The notes: generated by a model from the letters alone, not told the origin. Positions 36,962-46,558 are shown, counted from the first letter of the stretch. The stretch is DNA of 64,000 bases from Thermoanaerobaculia bacterium (GCA_947259195.1 CAMYLC010000192.1:1-64000), one strand, 5' to 3'. Program-made: numbers and translations.

Positions 36962-38809
36962 ATGCGAAAGATTCTCAGGAGCTTGGCCGAGGTGTTGTCC
37001 CATCTGTGGCGAGCGCTCGATCAGGTCCGCAGGCTGGTCGTCAATCTGTTATTCCTGCTGCTGGTGTTCGTCCTGCTGTCGTGGCTCCTGACCGATGACC
37101 GGCCGCAGGTCCCCGACAGCACGGCTCTGGTCGTCGAGCCGGTAGGCGGGCTGGTGGAACAACTCTACGGCACTCCTGACGAGAGAGCGCTACTGAAACT
37201 CCTTGGCCGTCACCGGCCCGAGAGCCTGGCGCGAAGCGTTCGTGAAGCCATTCATGCGGCGGGCGGGGACGACCGCGTCAAAGTCCTCTACTTGGATCTG
37301 AACCGGCTGGGTGGAGCGGGTCTCGGCACGCTCCAGACCTTGCGGCGGGACATCGAGGAGTTCAAGGCTACGGGCAAGCCCGTGCTCGCGTCGGCGGATG
37401 TCTATTCGCAATCTCGTTACCTTTTGGCGGCCTCGGCGGACGAGATCATGGTTCATCCCATGGGCTTGGTCTGGCTTCCCGGATTCAGCAGCTACCGCAA
37501 CTACTACAAGGCTGCCTTGGACCGGCTCGAAGTGGATTGGAACGTCTTTCGGGTCGGCGAGTACAAGTCGGCCGTCGAGCCCTTCATGCGGAGCGACATG
37601 TCCCCCGAGGCTCGACAGAATCGACGGCGCTGGGTCGAGGGGCTCTGGGGGGTGTACCGGACAGAGCTTGCCACGGCAAGAGGACTTGCGCCCGAGGCTA
37701 TCGCGACCTACTCCAGCGACTTCCACCACAAGCTGGCCGATCATGCTGGGAAAGCCGCAGTCGTGGCCGAAGCCGAAGGCCTGGTCGATCGCGTCGTCCA
37801 TCGGGACGAGGTGCAGGATCGGCTGATCGAGATCGTGGGCGAGGACGAAAAGGACCACTCCTACCATCGGATCGACTACCTCACCTACCTGCAGACGATC
37901 GAAGAGCCTGGCGAAAAGAGCGAGAACGTGGTGGCCGTGGTGGTAGCCAAGGGAGCGATCTACAATGGCAGCCGGCCGCCGGGCAGCATCGGCGGCGACT
38001 CCACGGCCGAGCTGATTCGAAGAGCGAGGAACGACGACGAAGTCAAAGCGCTCGTCCTGCGCGTCGACAGCCCGGGAGGCAGTTCCTTCGCCTCCGAGAT
38101 CATCCGCCGTGAGGTCGAGTTGACGCGCACCTCGGGCAAACCGGTGGTGGTTTCCATGGCATCGGTGGCCGCCTCCGGGGGGTACTGGATTTCCATGTCG
38201 GCCGATCAGATCTGGGCTCAACCGACAACGATCACCGGCTCGATCGGCATCTTTGCCATGGCACCGACCTTCCAGAGGACTCTCGCCAGGCTCGGCATCC
38301 AGAACGATGGGCTCGGCACCGGCCCCTTCGCCGGCACCCTGCGACCAGAACGTGAGCTGCCCGGCGAGGTGGTGGAAGCCATGCAGTCGGGCGTCGAGGC
38401 TGGCTATCATGAGTTCATCGATCGCGTCGCGGAAGAGCGCGGCATGACGGTAGAGCAGGTCGATCAGATGGCTCGGGGCCAGGTCTGGACTGGTGCCGAA
38501 GCTTACCGCCTAGGTCTGGTGGATGCGCTGGGTGGCTTGGACGAGGCACTGGCGGCCGCCGCCGAGACAGCCGGCGTGCTCGACGATTATCGGGTGGCTT
38601 TCATCGAGCAGGAAGCCGGGAGGACCTCCAGGTTCTTGGCTGCGTTCCTCGAAGGGGTTTCAGGCCAGCCAGGGGGTTGGAGGTGGTTGCGTCTCGCACT
38701 CTCGAATCGCTGGCTCGGCGTCGACACTCTACTCGGCGAAGTAAGAGGATTGAGCGACTTCAACGATCCCGGTGGCCTCTACGCCTACTGCTTCTGCGAC
38801 ATCGAGTGA
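36962..38809 (+). CDS. sppA: Signal peptide peptidase SppA, long type
   Basis: 615 residues, the tandem-domain form like the E. coli enzyme. One N-terminal membrane helix (LLFLLLVFVLLSWLL, about residues 29-43) anchors it with the body in the periplasm. The general-base Lys lies in FRVGEYKSAVEPFMR in the first domain and the nucleophile Ser in SMASVAASGGYWISM in the second, after VDSPGGSSFASE. It degrades cleaved signal peptides left in the membrane. AAGGAGAG lies eight bases before the ATG. Confidence 0.94.
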   Translation: MRKILRSLAEVLSHLWRALDQVRRLVVNLLFLLLVFVLLSWLLTDDRPQVPDSTALVVEPVGGLVEQLYGTPDERALLKLLGRHRPESLARSVREAIHAAGGDDRVKVLYLDLNRLGGAGLGTLQTLRRDIEEFKATGKPVLASADVYSQSRYLLAASADEIMVHPMGLVWLPGFSSYRNYYKAALDRLEVDWNVFRVGEYKSAVEPFMRSDMSPEARQNRRRWVEGLWGVYRTELATARGLAPEAIATYSSDFHHKLADHAGKAAVVAEAEGLVDRVVHRDEVQDRLIEIVGEDEKDHSYHRIDYLTYLQTIEEPGEKSENVVAVVVAKGAIYNGSRPPGSIGGDSTAELIRRARNDDEVKALVLRVDSPGGSSFASEIIRREVELTRTSGKPVVVSMASVAASGGYWISMSADQIWAQPTTITGSIGIFAMAPTFQRTLARLGIQNDGLGTGPFAGTLRPERELPGEVVEAMQSGVEAGYHEFIDRVAEERGMTVEQVDQMARGQVWTGAEAYRLGLVDALGGLDEALAAAAETAGVLDDYRVAFIEQEAGRTSRFLAAFLEGVSGQPGGWRWLRLALSNRWLGVDTLLGEVRGLSDFNDPGGLYAYCFCDIE

Positions 38810-38893
38810 AGGAGTACAAACGTCGATTTCTTCTATGATGCAGGTGACCGATCGAGTTCCGGTGCAGGCCGCGAGTGTCTGCCTGCGGAGCCC

Positions 38894-39823
38894 GTGGTTC
38901 GATTCAAGCGCATGTCCGCCAAGAAAGCCACGAAATCCGCTCCTGTCCAGGCCGCCGTCCTCAAGGCCCTGATTCGGGGTCTCGCCATTTTGCCGTTGAG
39001 TTGGGCGCAGTCTCTCGGGGCCCTCGTCGGCTGGCTGCTTTGGCAGATTCCGAATCGCCTGCGCCGGACGACGCAAAGCAACCTCGATCTTTGTCTGCCG
39101 GAGCTGACGGACGATGAGCGTCGACGATTGGCAAAGACGAGCCTCATCGCAAGCGGTAAGACCGTTGCCGAGGTTGGGGCGGTCTGGTTCTGGCGCACGG
39201 AGAAGCTGCTGGATTGCATCGAGGGGGTCGAGGGCGAGGACCACCTGCTGCGGTCACTCGAAGCGAAGCGGGGAGCGCTGGTTCTCGTTCCTCATCTCGG
39301 AAACTGGGAGATCCTGAGCCGGTATCTACAGGTCAAGATTCAGGTGATGGCGCTCTACCGTCCGCCGCGGATCGCCGAGATGGACGCCTTCATTCGCCAA
39401 GCGAGAGAGCGTCACGGAGCCGAGCTCGTGCCGGCCGATCGCTCGGGGATGCGTCGCATCGTCGAGGCCCTGACTGCTGGCGAAGGGGTCGGTATTCTGC
39501 CTGATCAGGAGCCCCTGAAGCAGCACGGGGTCTTCGCGCCGTTCTTCGGTACTCCCGCCCTTACCATGACCCTGGTGTCTAGACTGGCGCGTAGGTACGG
39601 AGCCGCTCCCCTGTTTGGGTATTGTGAGCGGACCGCAAAAGGTCGCTTCCGATTCCATTTTCAACCCGCCCCTGACGGGTTGAACAGCGAAGATCTCGAG
39701 TTTGCGACAACGCAGCTCAATCGCGGGGTGGAACAGTGCGTGCGTCGTTGTCCCGAGCAGTACACCTGGAGCTACCGGCGGTTTCGCACCCGGCCACTTG
39801 GCGAGACGCAGGAGGGTCAATGA
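38894..39823 (+). CDS. LpxL/HtrB-type lysophospholipid/lipid A acyltransferase
   Basis: 309 residues. The catalytic HX4E motif is in VPHLGNWEI; other conserved blocks are NLDLCLPELT near the N-terminus, GVGILPDQEP and VFAPFFGTPA, and the terminal PEQYTWSYRRFRTRP. It should transfer an acyl chain to a lipid A precursor or related lipid on the inner membrane. Start is GTG at 38894 with GGAG close by; an ATG at 38912 is possible. It begins 84 bases after sppA and overlaps the convergent gene by seven bases. Confidence 0.9.
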   Translation: MVRFKRMSAKKATKSAPVQAAVLKALIRGLAILPLSWAQSLGALVGWLLWQIPNRLRRTTQSNLDLCLPELTDDERRRLAKTSLIASGKTVAEVGAVWFWRTEKLLDCIEGVEGEDHLLRSLEAKRGALVLVPHLGNWEILSRYLQVKIQVMALYRPPRIAEMDAFIRQARERHGAELVPADRSGMRRIVEALTAGEGVGILPDQEPLKQHGVFAPFFGTPALTMTLVSRLARRYGAAPLFGYCERTAKGRFRFHFQPAPDGLNSEDLEFATTQLNRGVEQCVRRCPEQYTWSYRRFRTRPLGETQEGQ

Positions 39824-40785
39824 GGCAAAGACCGGGCCCTGGCACTGATGCTGAAGGGAGTCTGCTCGTCGACGCCTCGACGCAACATCAGGGCGCGACG
39901 TCTCTCGATGTTCTCCAGCCAGATGGGCACAAAGACCCACAGGTCGCTCAGTCTGCGATCCAGGTCGTTCAGCAGTGAGACCAGTCGGCGACTCAGGACG
40001 GCGTGAACCGTGATGAGGTCGTGGAGATTCTGCTCTCTGAGAGACCGATCATCGCCCGCATCTCGCTTCATTTGATCGACCGTACGGCGCCCGAGGTCGA
40101 CGATCTCGATCACCATCTTCGCCTTCGAGGGGATCTCCATCGCGTAGTCGTCGAGGATCTCCATTTCGTCGAAGCGGATGCCTCGCAGTGCCAGGATTTC
40201 GTTCAGACGCGGTGACAGATCGTTGATGAGAAAGACTAGATACTCCTTGAGCTCGACCCAGAACTCGCCAAAGGGCAGATGCAGCTCGCGACGGATTCTC
40301 TCCGCAACCGAAGTCAGGCGAGAGTAACGTGAGCTCTCGAGGCCCCGAAGGTACTTCTGCAGTCCCTTGACCGAAGCGAACAGCCATTCAGCCTCTTCGA
40401 TGTCGCGAGGGAAGCGTCGAGAAAGAAAGTAGTCGGCATCCCGATCGCTACGTGGATCGGCCGCCAGCAGCTCACTGAAGGTGTCTTGCAGAAAGGCATG
40501 CAGCTTGCCGATCGACACACAGAGGAGCTTGCGTGCCTCGAGGATGCTTTCGGCAGGCAAATCTCGAGGAAACTGTTCCAGCTCCTCGAGGACAGTACCT
40601 TCGATCATGTCCAGGGAGCCGACAACACTCTGTCGAGCCTCTTCCAGAGGTGGGATGATCGACGGGTATTCGAGGAGCGAGACCAGTCGGGTGCTGATGA
40701 GCTGGGAAACTCGGCGGACCTGGCGCCAGATCAGGTGCAGACGGGCAGGCGAGCAGTGGAGCAGAGCATAGTTGCTCTCCAGCAC
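39817..40785 (-). CDS. All-helical protein of unknown function, start uncertain
   Basis: At least 322 residues, nearly all predicted helix, with many Arg, Glu and Leu heptad-like stretches (for example EILEDDYAMEIPSKAK-type turns between helices), no signal peptide and no membrane segment. I do not recognise a family. The first usual start is GTG at 40785, directly against GGAGGA, which is too close. The frame stays open and protein-like upstream to a TGA at 40867-40869 (27 more codons, including KYRWQNPRIRSLLGC), but without ATG, GTG or TTG. So the true start may be unusual or the 5' end may be damaged. Confidence 0.6.
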   Translation of the reverse strand: MLESNYALLHCSPARLHLIWRQVRRVSQLISTRLVSLLEYPSIIPPLEEARQSVVGSLDMIEGTVLEELEQFPRDLPAESILEARKLLCVSIGKLHAFLQDTFSELLAADPRSDRDADYFLSRRFPRDIEEAEWLFASVKGLQKYLRGLESSRYSRLTSVAERIRRELHLPFGEFWVELKEYLVFLINDLSPRLNEILALRGIRFDEMEILDDYAMEIPSKAKMVIEIVDLGRRTVDQMKRDAGDDRSLREQNLHDLITVHAVLSRRLVSLLNDLDRRLSDLWVFVPIWLENIERRRALMLRRGVDEQTPFSISARARSLPH

Positions 40786-41059
40786 CTCCTCCAGGAGCTT
40801 GATACAACCCAGCAGAGAGCGGATCCGCGGGTTCTGCCAGCGGTACTTCTCCTCCCTGGTTCCGCGTCAGTTGGTGGATTGGCTCCAGCTTTGGATGTAC
40901 CGCTACGACACGCGAATCATCGGTCTTTTCCCCGAGCTTGGCATCGGAATTCGTTACACCTCCTTGTTCGGAGGCTGACTGGTAGCATCGAGGACCTGGC
41001 TGTCCCGTGGCTCAGAGGATGGGGCAACCTTGCTACCCTTCGCTTCGTAGGCTTCTACA

Positions 41060-43009
41060 ATGAGGGTTCGAACCCAGCTCGTCGTTGCTTTCCTGTTGTT
41101 GTCAGTGGCTCCCCTGGCGGTGTTGGTCCTCTTCAGCTACACCACTTCCCAGCGGGCGTTCCGGGATGCCGTGGCGGCGGAATCGCAGGTCTTGGCAGAG
41201 GAGATGAGTGACCGACTGGCCTCTGTGCGCCAGGATCTCAGTCAACGTCTCGCCAGCCTTTCCAGGCTTCCAGTGCGAAATCTCGTTTCCTCTAAGGAGA
41301 CTGAGGCCGATTCCAGTCAGGTCTACACCGCGCTGATGACCCAGATGGGCGATATGTCGCAGCTGGTGGAGTCCTTCGAGTTCACCCCTTTGGAGAGCTC
41401 CCAAGTCCAACTCGAAGGGACGGTTGTTGTGGAGGGCGATCGAGACCTCGATTCCTTCGTCATCTATCCGTCGAAGCTCCTGGCAGGGGCGCTCGAGAAA
41501 CTGGAACGGCGGGGCTTGAGTCTGGAAGAGTCTGGCATCTCGAGGGAGTATCTCGAGGGTATTACCCAGGAAGCCATCCGCACCCGAAAGGGATTGGAGC
41601 TTGCGGAGCTGGAGGCGCTGCAGGCGCGGGGTCAGGAAATGGAGGCACTCCTGGGCGCCGAGTTCACGGCGCCGGTTCTCCGAGGCGACGAGATCGTCGG
41701 CCAGCTGAAAGCCCTGGTGCCCCCTTCGCAGATCCTCAGGCAGGTGCTGTCTCGAACATCGAGAGAGCAAGGGGAGATTCCCTATGCCCGAGATGCGGAT
41801 GGCCACCTGTATCTGGACCAGCGGGAAGACCGAGACCTGCTCACCGAGATCGGGGTCGTCGAGGAGAAGACTGGCCTGGCGCTCAGTTTGCCAGCGCTCT
41901 CTCCGGACTGGATCGTGGTCGAGACGCCGGACTCTGAATCGGGCCTGATTTTCGGTGTGGCAAGGCCGGTCCAGGAGTCGCTCAGGGGCATCCGTCGAAC
42001 GGCGGTGCAGAACTTCACCTACGGAATGGGACTCGTGCTCCTGGCCCTGGTCGGGGTCGTTGCGTTGTCGAAGCGCATGACGAGCAAGCTGACTCTGCTG
42101 ACTGCGGGTGCGGAGCGGCTCGCCGATGGAAACCTCGAAGCGCGAGTGCCGCTTTCTTCTCGCGACGAGTTCGGGCAGCTGGCCCGCACCTTCAATCGCA
42201 TGGCGCAAGAGCTTCGTCAGCACCAGGACCAGATCCTTGAGCAGGAGGTCCAGCAGCGTCTGCTCGAAGCGGAGAACGAACGCAAGGGGCGCGAGCTGGA
42301 TGAGGCCCGGCAGTTTCAACTCTCGCTGTTGCCCAAGGCCCTGCCCCGCCACCCGGAAATCGAAGTGGCGGTTCTTATGCGCACCGCCACCGAGGTAGGC
42401 GGCGACTACTACGATTTCTTCACTTCCGAAAGTGGTGCCCTGACTACGGTCATCGGCGATGCGGCCGGGCACGGTGTCCGAGCCGGAACCATGGTGACAG
42501 TGGTCAAGGGTCTGCTGACCGCCAGTGCTGCCGAGGCCGACCTGGCCATGCTGTTGGGCGGCGCCGCGACGGCCATCAAGCAGATGAATCTCGGCCGCAT
42601 GAACATGGCCGCCACCCTGGTGCGGATCGAAGACCGTGCCATCAGCATCTCGGCCGCTGGAATGCCCCCGGTGCTCGTCCATCGTCGATCGACGAGTTTC
42701 GTCGAGGAGGTCGCCCTCACGGGCCTACCGCTCGGTAGCATGGCCGAGGCCAGCTATGGCCATTGGGATTCCCACCTGGATCAGGGCGATACCGTGCTGC
42801 TCATGACCGATGGCTTCCCCGAGCTCATGAATCCCGATCAGGAGCCTCTGGGCTATGAGAAGGCCATCTCGCTCTTCCGCCGCGTGGCGGATGGTACTCC
42901 GGAGGAGATTACCAGCCATCTCGCCGAGTCGGCCCAGGAATGGACGAGGGGACAGCCACCGGTCGACGACCTGACTTTCGTGGTGCTCAAGATGAAAGAA
43001 AGCGCGTAG
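41060..43009 (+). CDS. Membrane sensor PP2C-type (RsbU/SpoIIE) serine phosphatase
   Basis: 649 residues. Residues ~1-25 form a first membrane helix, followed by an extracytoplasmic sensor region of about 300 residues, a second helix (GMGLVLLALVGVVALS), a HAMP domain (LADGNLEARVPLSSRDEFGQ), a coiled coil, and a C-terminal PP2C phosphatase. Metal-binding Asp residues are in EVGGDYYDFF, VIGDAAGHGVRAG, LMTDGFPE and PVDDLTFVVLK. It should dephosphorylate an anti-anti-sigma-type partner in response to an external signal; no such partner gene is adjacent. Its stop codon lies inside the terminator shared with the convergent sigma operon. Confidence 0.92.
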   Translation: MRVRTQLVVAFLLLSVAPLAVLVLFSYTTSQRAFRDAVAAESQVLAEEMSDRLASVRQDLSQRLASLSRLPVRNLVSSKETEADSSQVYTALMTQMGDMSQLVESFEFTPLESSQVQLEGTVVVEGDRDLDSFVIYPSKLLAGALEKLERRGLSLEESGISREYLEGITQEAIRTRKGLELAELEALQARGQEMEALLGAEFTAPVLRGDEIVGQLKALVPPSQILRQVLSRTSREQGEIPYARDADGHLYLDQREDRDLLTEIGVVEEKTGLALSLPALSPDWIVVETPDSESGLIFGVARPVQESLRGIRRTAVQNFTYGMGLVLLALVGVVALSKRMTSKLTLLTAGAERLADGNLEARVPLSSRDEFGQLARTFNRMAQELRQHQDQILEQEVQQRLLEAENERKGRELDEARQFQLSLLPKALPRHPEIEVAVLMRTATEVGGDYYDFFTSESGALTTVIGDAAGHGVRAGTMVTVVKGLLTASAAEADLAMLLGGAATAIKQMNLGRMNMAATLVRIEDRAISISAAGMPPVLVHRRSTSFVEEVALTGLPLGSMAEASYGHWDSHLDQGDTVLLMTDGFPELMNPDQEPLGYEKAISLFRRVADGTPEEITSHLAESAQEWTRGQPPVDDLTFVVLKMKESA

Positions 43010-43033
43010 GAGCCCGGTCGCTCCTACGCGCTT
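42992..43033 (-). terminator. Terminator of the ECF sigma operon, overlapping the phosphatase stop codon
   Basis: A perfect 13-bp stem (43000-43012 with 43021-43033) with an eight-base loop. On the minus strand it is followed by TTTCTTTC, giving an intrinsic terminator for the DUF4097 gene. The plus-strand TAG stop (43007-43009) is within the stem. Confidence 0.85.
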
Positions 43034-43058
43034 GACCAAGGAAGGCTCTACGGGCAGC

Positions 43059-43949
43059 TTACCGAGGATTCAGGGTGACGCTGCCGCTGAAGCTCTCGAC
43101 TCTCACCTGGGCATCGCCCGAACCGATGGTGAAGTCGAGTCGCTTGCCTGGCGCATAGCGGCTCGTTCTCTCAGCCTCGCCGCCACCGAAACCGTTATTG
43201 ATGCCGCCACTGAAAGTCTCGACCTGGAATCGCGCCGAGGTGTCCGCAGGCAGGTTGAGCACCACGCTGCCACTGTGACTCTCCGCACTCAGGCGAGCGC
43301 CAGGTGAGAGGGCTCCGGTGAAGCGGACGGAGCCGGAGACGGCCTCGAACTCCCCTTGCTCGATGTTGCCGGCCTCGACCCTGATCGAGCCACTGACTGT
43401 AGCCGCCTCGACTCGTCCGGCAACACCGGAAAGCTCGATCTTGCCGCTGACCGATTCGGCGATGGCCAGGGTCTCTGAGCCGGAGAGCTCGATGCTGCCG
43501 CTCACGGTTTCCACGTCGGCACTGGTGGGTGCGCCATCGACGCTGACCTCACCACTGACGGACTCCAACTCCAACCGACCGTCGACCTTCGAGACGCGGA
43601 TGCCGGCGCTGACGGTTTCCACCGATACGGAGCTACCCGCAGGGAGCCAGATTTCCAGGTCCGAATCGAGATCGCGATGACGCCTGCCGTAGCTGTCAGG
43701 GATCTCCACTTCGATATCGAAATTGTCGTTGCTGCCGGAGAAGTCAAGTCCGTCGGTATCGTCGCCAAGGACACCGGTCACCCTGATCTCTTCACGGTCC
43801 CAGCCGTTGATCCTCACCGAGCCGGCGAGATTCTCGATCTCCACCGTGGGAGTGGCAGAGGCTGACTTGGTGACGTCGACGCTCTCGCCTGCCCAGACAC
43901 CCCCGGCTGCCAGTGCGATTGCCATCAGGAGTAGTAGTTTCTTTTTCAT
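43059..43949 (-). CDS. Exported DUF4097 family beta-helix-like protein
   Basis: 296 residues with AGGAGG eight bases before the ATG and a signal peptide ending near VWA-GES. The mature protein is a series of short beta strands with the recurring pattern SVSGxIxLSG/ETVSGSIEL (at least eight turns), typical of DUF4097 proteins. These often sit in operons with ECF sigma and anti-sigma factors, as here. It is probably periplasmic; no enzyme residues are evident. Confidence 0.88.
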   Translation of the reverse strand: MKKKLLLLMAIALAAGGVWAGESVDVTKSASATPTVEIENLAGSVRINGWDREEIRVTGVLGDDTDGLDFSGSNDNFDIEVEIPDSYGRRHRDLDSDLEIWLPAGSSVSVETVSAGIRVSKVDGRLELESVSGEVSVDGAPTSADVETVSGSIELSGSETLAIAESVSGKIELSGVAGRVEAATVSGSIRVEAGNIEQGEFEAVSGSVRFTGALSPGARLSAESHSGSVVLNLPADTSARFQVETFSGGINNGFGGGEAERTSRYAPGKRLDFTIGSGDAQVRVESFSGSVTLNPR

Positions 43950-43977
43950 GGTTGAATCCTCCTTGGTTCCTCGGGTA

Positions 43978-44628
43978 TCAAACACGGCTCACACGCTGCA
44001 GGAGCCGCACTTCATGCTGATACTTCGCTGCCAGGAGCAGGCGCAGGCGACGGTCGTCGGGGTTCTCTTCCAGAGCCTGCTGGATATCCGCCACAGCCTG
44101 GTCCAGTACTAGCAAACTCTCTTCGACGGACTGTGAGGCTTCGGGTCCGAGTAGATCGCGCCGGATCTCTATCGCTTCGACGAGATCGCGTCGCACGAGG
44201 AGCACTCGATCCTCGGAGCGCGCCAGATCGACCTTGGCCTGAGTCGCAGCATCGATCGCCATCGAGTCGGTGATGGCAACTGTGACCTGCTCACCGGGTT
44301 GGCGAGCCTGCTGCCTGAGCAGTAGTGGAATCAGCAGAACGGCCAACGCCAGGACTGCCGCCAGTGCCAGCCAAGAGCGATTCGCATAGCTCCAGCTCTT
44401 GGCTGGAGAATCTTCGATCTGCTCGAGGATCGCCGGCCAAAGATTCTGTGCGGGGGGCACTCCGGGTGAGAGCTGCCGGGCCTGCGCCAGGAGGTTCTTC
44501 AGGTCCTTCATATCGGCCCGGCAGGAGACGCAGGTCTCCGCGTGATGCTCCACGGCCTGCCGGTCTGCCTCGTCGAGGTAGCAGCCCAGATAATCGTCTA
44601 ACTGCTCCCGAACCTGTTCGCAGTTCAT
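43978..44628 (-). CDS. Zinc-finger anti-sigma factor (membrane bound)
   Basis: 216 residues. The N-terminal zf-HC2 domain has the H-x3-C-x2-C zinc motif (H29, C33, C36 in HHAETCVSC). One membrane helix follows at about residues 84-103 (SWLALAAVLALAVLLIPLLL), and the periplasmic part is helical with a coiled-coil-like end. It should hold the partner sigma factor at the membrane until a signal arrives. Its ATG overlaps the sigma stop codon by four bases. Confidence 0.9.
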   Translation of the reverse strand: MNCEQVREQLDDYLGCYLDEADRQAVEHHAETCVSCRADMKDLKNLLAQARQLSPGVPPAQNLWPAILEQIEDSPAKSWSYANRSWLALAAVLALAVLLIPLLLRQQARQPGEQVTVAITDSMAIDAATQAKVDLARSEDRVLLVRRDLVEAIEIRRDLLGPEASQSVEESLLVLDQAVADIQQALEENPDDRRLRLLLAAKYQHEVRLLQRVSRV

Positions 44629-45221
44629 CGTTTCAAGACCTCACGAAGTTGCTTGCGAGCACGGTGAAGGTGAGCCTTGGAGGTTCCCACTGCCAGGTTG
44701 CACAGGCTGGCGATCTCGCGGTGTTTGTAGCCCTCGATATCGTGCAGGACGAACACCATCCTTGCCTGAGGAGGCAGCTGCGAGATGGCCCTCTCCAGAT
44801 CGAAGGTGGTCTCTGGCTGCGCGCCGGCGCCGCCGTCGCCTCTCTCGGGCAGCGAATCGATCGCCGTCAGGCGGCTTTCCCACCGCCCCGTCGAGCGCAG
44901 ATCTCCCAGAACCAGATTGACGGTCAGTCGATGCAGCCAGGTCCGGAAGCTGCTCTGACGCCGGAAGGAGCCCAGTTTCCGCCAGGCCCTGATGAAGGCC
45001 TCCTGGGTCAGGTCCTCTGCCTTGGCCGGGTTGGCGCACATTCTGAGGCAGAGCCCGTAGATCCTGGCGACATGCTGCCGATAGAGCTCTTCAAAGGCGG
45101 CCGTATCACCCCGTTGGGCGTCGCGGACGAGATCGGCTTCAGACATGGGTTGGCGTTCGACAGCTCCCAGGAAGTCGGAAAAGTCGACAAGAAGCCCCGC
45201 CGATGTCACCAGCTCTCTCAT
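44625..45221 (-). CDS. ECF-family RNA polymerase sigma factor
   Basis: 198 residues from the first ATG; a second ATG at 45146 ([13 protein letters not shown]) gives 173 residues and looks more like a typical ECF start, but neither has a strong ribosome site. Region 2 shows [19 protein letters not shown] and [20 protein letters not shown]; region 4 shows [19 protein letters not shown] followed by [20 protein letters not shown]. It heads the sigma/anti-sigma/DUF4097 operon and is presumably autoregulated and released by envelope signals. Confidence 0.93.
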   Translation of the reverse strand: MRELVTSAGLLVDFSDFLGAVERQPMSEADLVRDAQRGDTAAFEELYRQHVARIYGLCLRMCANPAKAEDLTQEAFIRAWRKLGSFRRQSSFRTWLHRLTVNLVLGDLRSTGRWESRLTAIDSLPERGDGGAGAQPETTFDLERAISQLPPQARMVFVLHDIEGYKHREIASLCNLAVGTSKAHLHRARKQLREVLKR

Positions 45222-45472
45222 ACCTGCTTAGATGCACGACCATGCTCTCTGGGTTTAGTGCGATAGGAGTCTTCTTGTCTGATCCATCGGGTAAGTCTCT
45301 CGGGTCTTGCGAAACGGAAGCAATCCGAGTGAGACTCGGCGATCGGATCTTATCCCGACAGCTGCAGGGCACCGCCGAGGTTGGCGGTCGCTTGCCGCGG
45401 CCGAGGTTCAAGCCAGTGCCGACCCAAAACCCTTACAGCAGAGGCAACGTCTCTCCAAGCCACAACCCGCGA

Positions 45473-46380
45473 ATGGGCCTGCTGCTCAGATCGGCGGTCC
45501 TGTCCGCCATACTGGTGTTGGTAGCTGTGCCTGTGCATCCTGGTGTGGGTGAGAGCCGGCAGGGCCAGCAGGTGAATCGGCTGCTCACCGAGAGCAGTCC
45601 ATATCTTCAGCTCCATGCCCACAATCCGGTGGACTGGTCTCCCTGGGGAGAGGAAGCGTTGGCCAAGGCCCGCCGCGAGAATAAACCGATATTCCTGTCG
45701 GTGGGGTACTCGACCTGCTTCTGGTGTCACGTCATGGAGCGGGAGGTCTTCTCCGATGCGGTTATCGCTCGACAGATGAACGAGTGGTTCGTCAGTATCA
45801 AGGTGGACAAGGAAGAGCGACCGGACATCGATGAGATCTACATGGCCGCGACGCAGCTGTTGACTGGTCGAGGGGGTTGGCCCAATTCGGTCTTTCTGAC
45901 GCCCGATCTGAAACCGTTCTTCGCTGGTACCAACTTCCCACCGGTAGATCGTGGACAGCTGCCCGGCTTCCCAAGGGTCCTGGAGAGAGTCCATGCGGCT
46001 TGGCAGCTGCAACCCGAGGTAGTCGAGGCCAGGGCAGAGAGGCTCTTCGAAGCCCTCCGAGGGGTGCTGAGGGAAGGGGAGCGGTCTTCGACCCTGGACC
46101 TGGCAGAGGTGTGGGCCAGGGCGGTGCAGCAGCTCGAAGGTCAATACGACTCTGTTTGGGGAGGCTTTGGCAAGGCGCCGTCAGAGCGATCCGCTATCCG
46201 GTAGGTCGAATGCTGGATCTGGCTTTCGCTGAACGCCCCTTGAGCGTCTACTCCGGGACCCAGAGGATCGAGGGCGAGATCGCACGTGGCGAAACAGGGG
46301 TTTCTCTGACCTACCAGGCTTGCGACGAGCGGCGCTGCCTGCCGGCGATTACCCGGGAAGTAGCTGTCGAGGCCCCTTGA
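45473..46380 (+). pseudogene. Truncated DUF255 (YyaL-like) thioredoxin-fold gene joined to a DsbD-like fragment
   Basis: From the ATG at 45473 a signal peptide is followed by the DUF255 N-terminal domain: [15 protein letters not shown], the C-x-x-C motif [15 protein letters not shown], and [15 protein letters not shown]. The family pattern GGFGKAPKFP breaks after GGFGKAP (about 46181) and the frame ends at a TAG at 46204. In another frame, from about 46182 to 46380, comes [20 protein letters not shown] and LTYQACDERRCLPAITREV, which resembles the end of the DsbD N-terminal domain. Several hundred residues normally between seem to be missing. A functional product is unlikely. Confidence 0.75.
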
Positions 46381-46558
46381 GCCTAGCGGTAGCCGCTGAA
46401 GAGCAGCGTTCTGCGCGTTGTGTCGATTTCACCTCGATTCGGGCGCAGGAACGTCTCGTCGCGGGTGTTGCATTTGTGCGGGATATGTGTAGCGAGGCCG
46501 CTTGAGAGTTGACTCGACATCGGCGGCAGAGGAGGATAGTCCGTTCCTGACGTAGGCA

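Noticed and set aside
41064..41075. GGGTTCGAACCC, a tRNA T-arm-like sequence
   Set aside because: It lies in the first codons of the phosphatase gene, and no acceptor, D or anticodon arms can be built around it. A similar match near 60985 is also inside a coding region.
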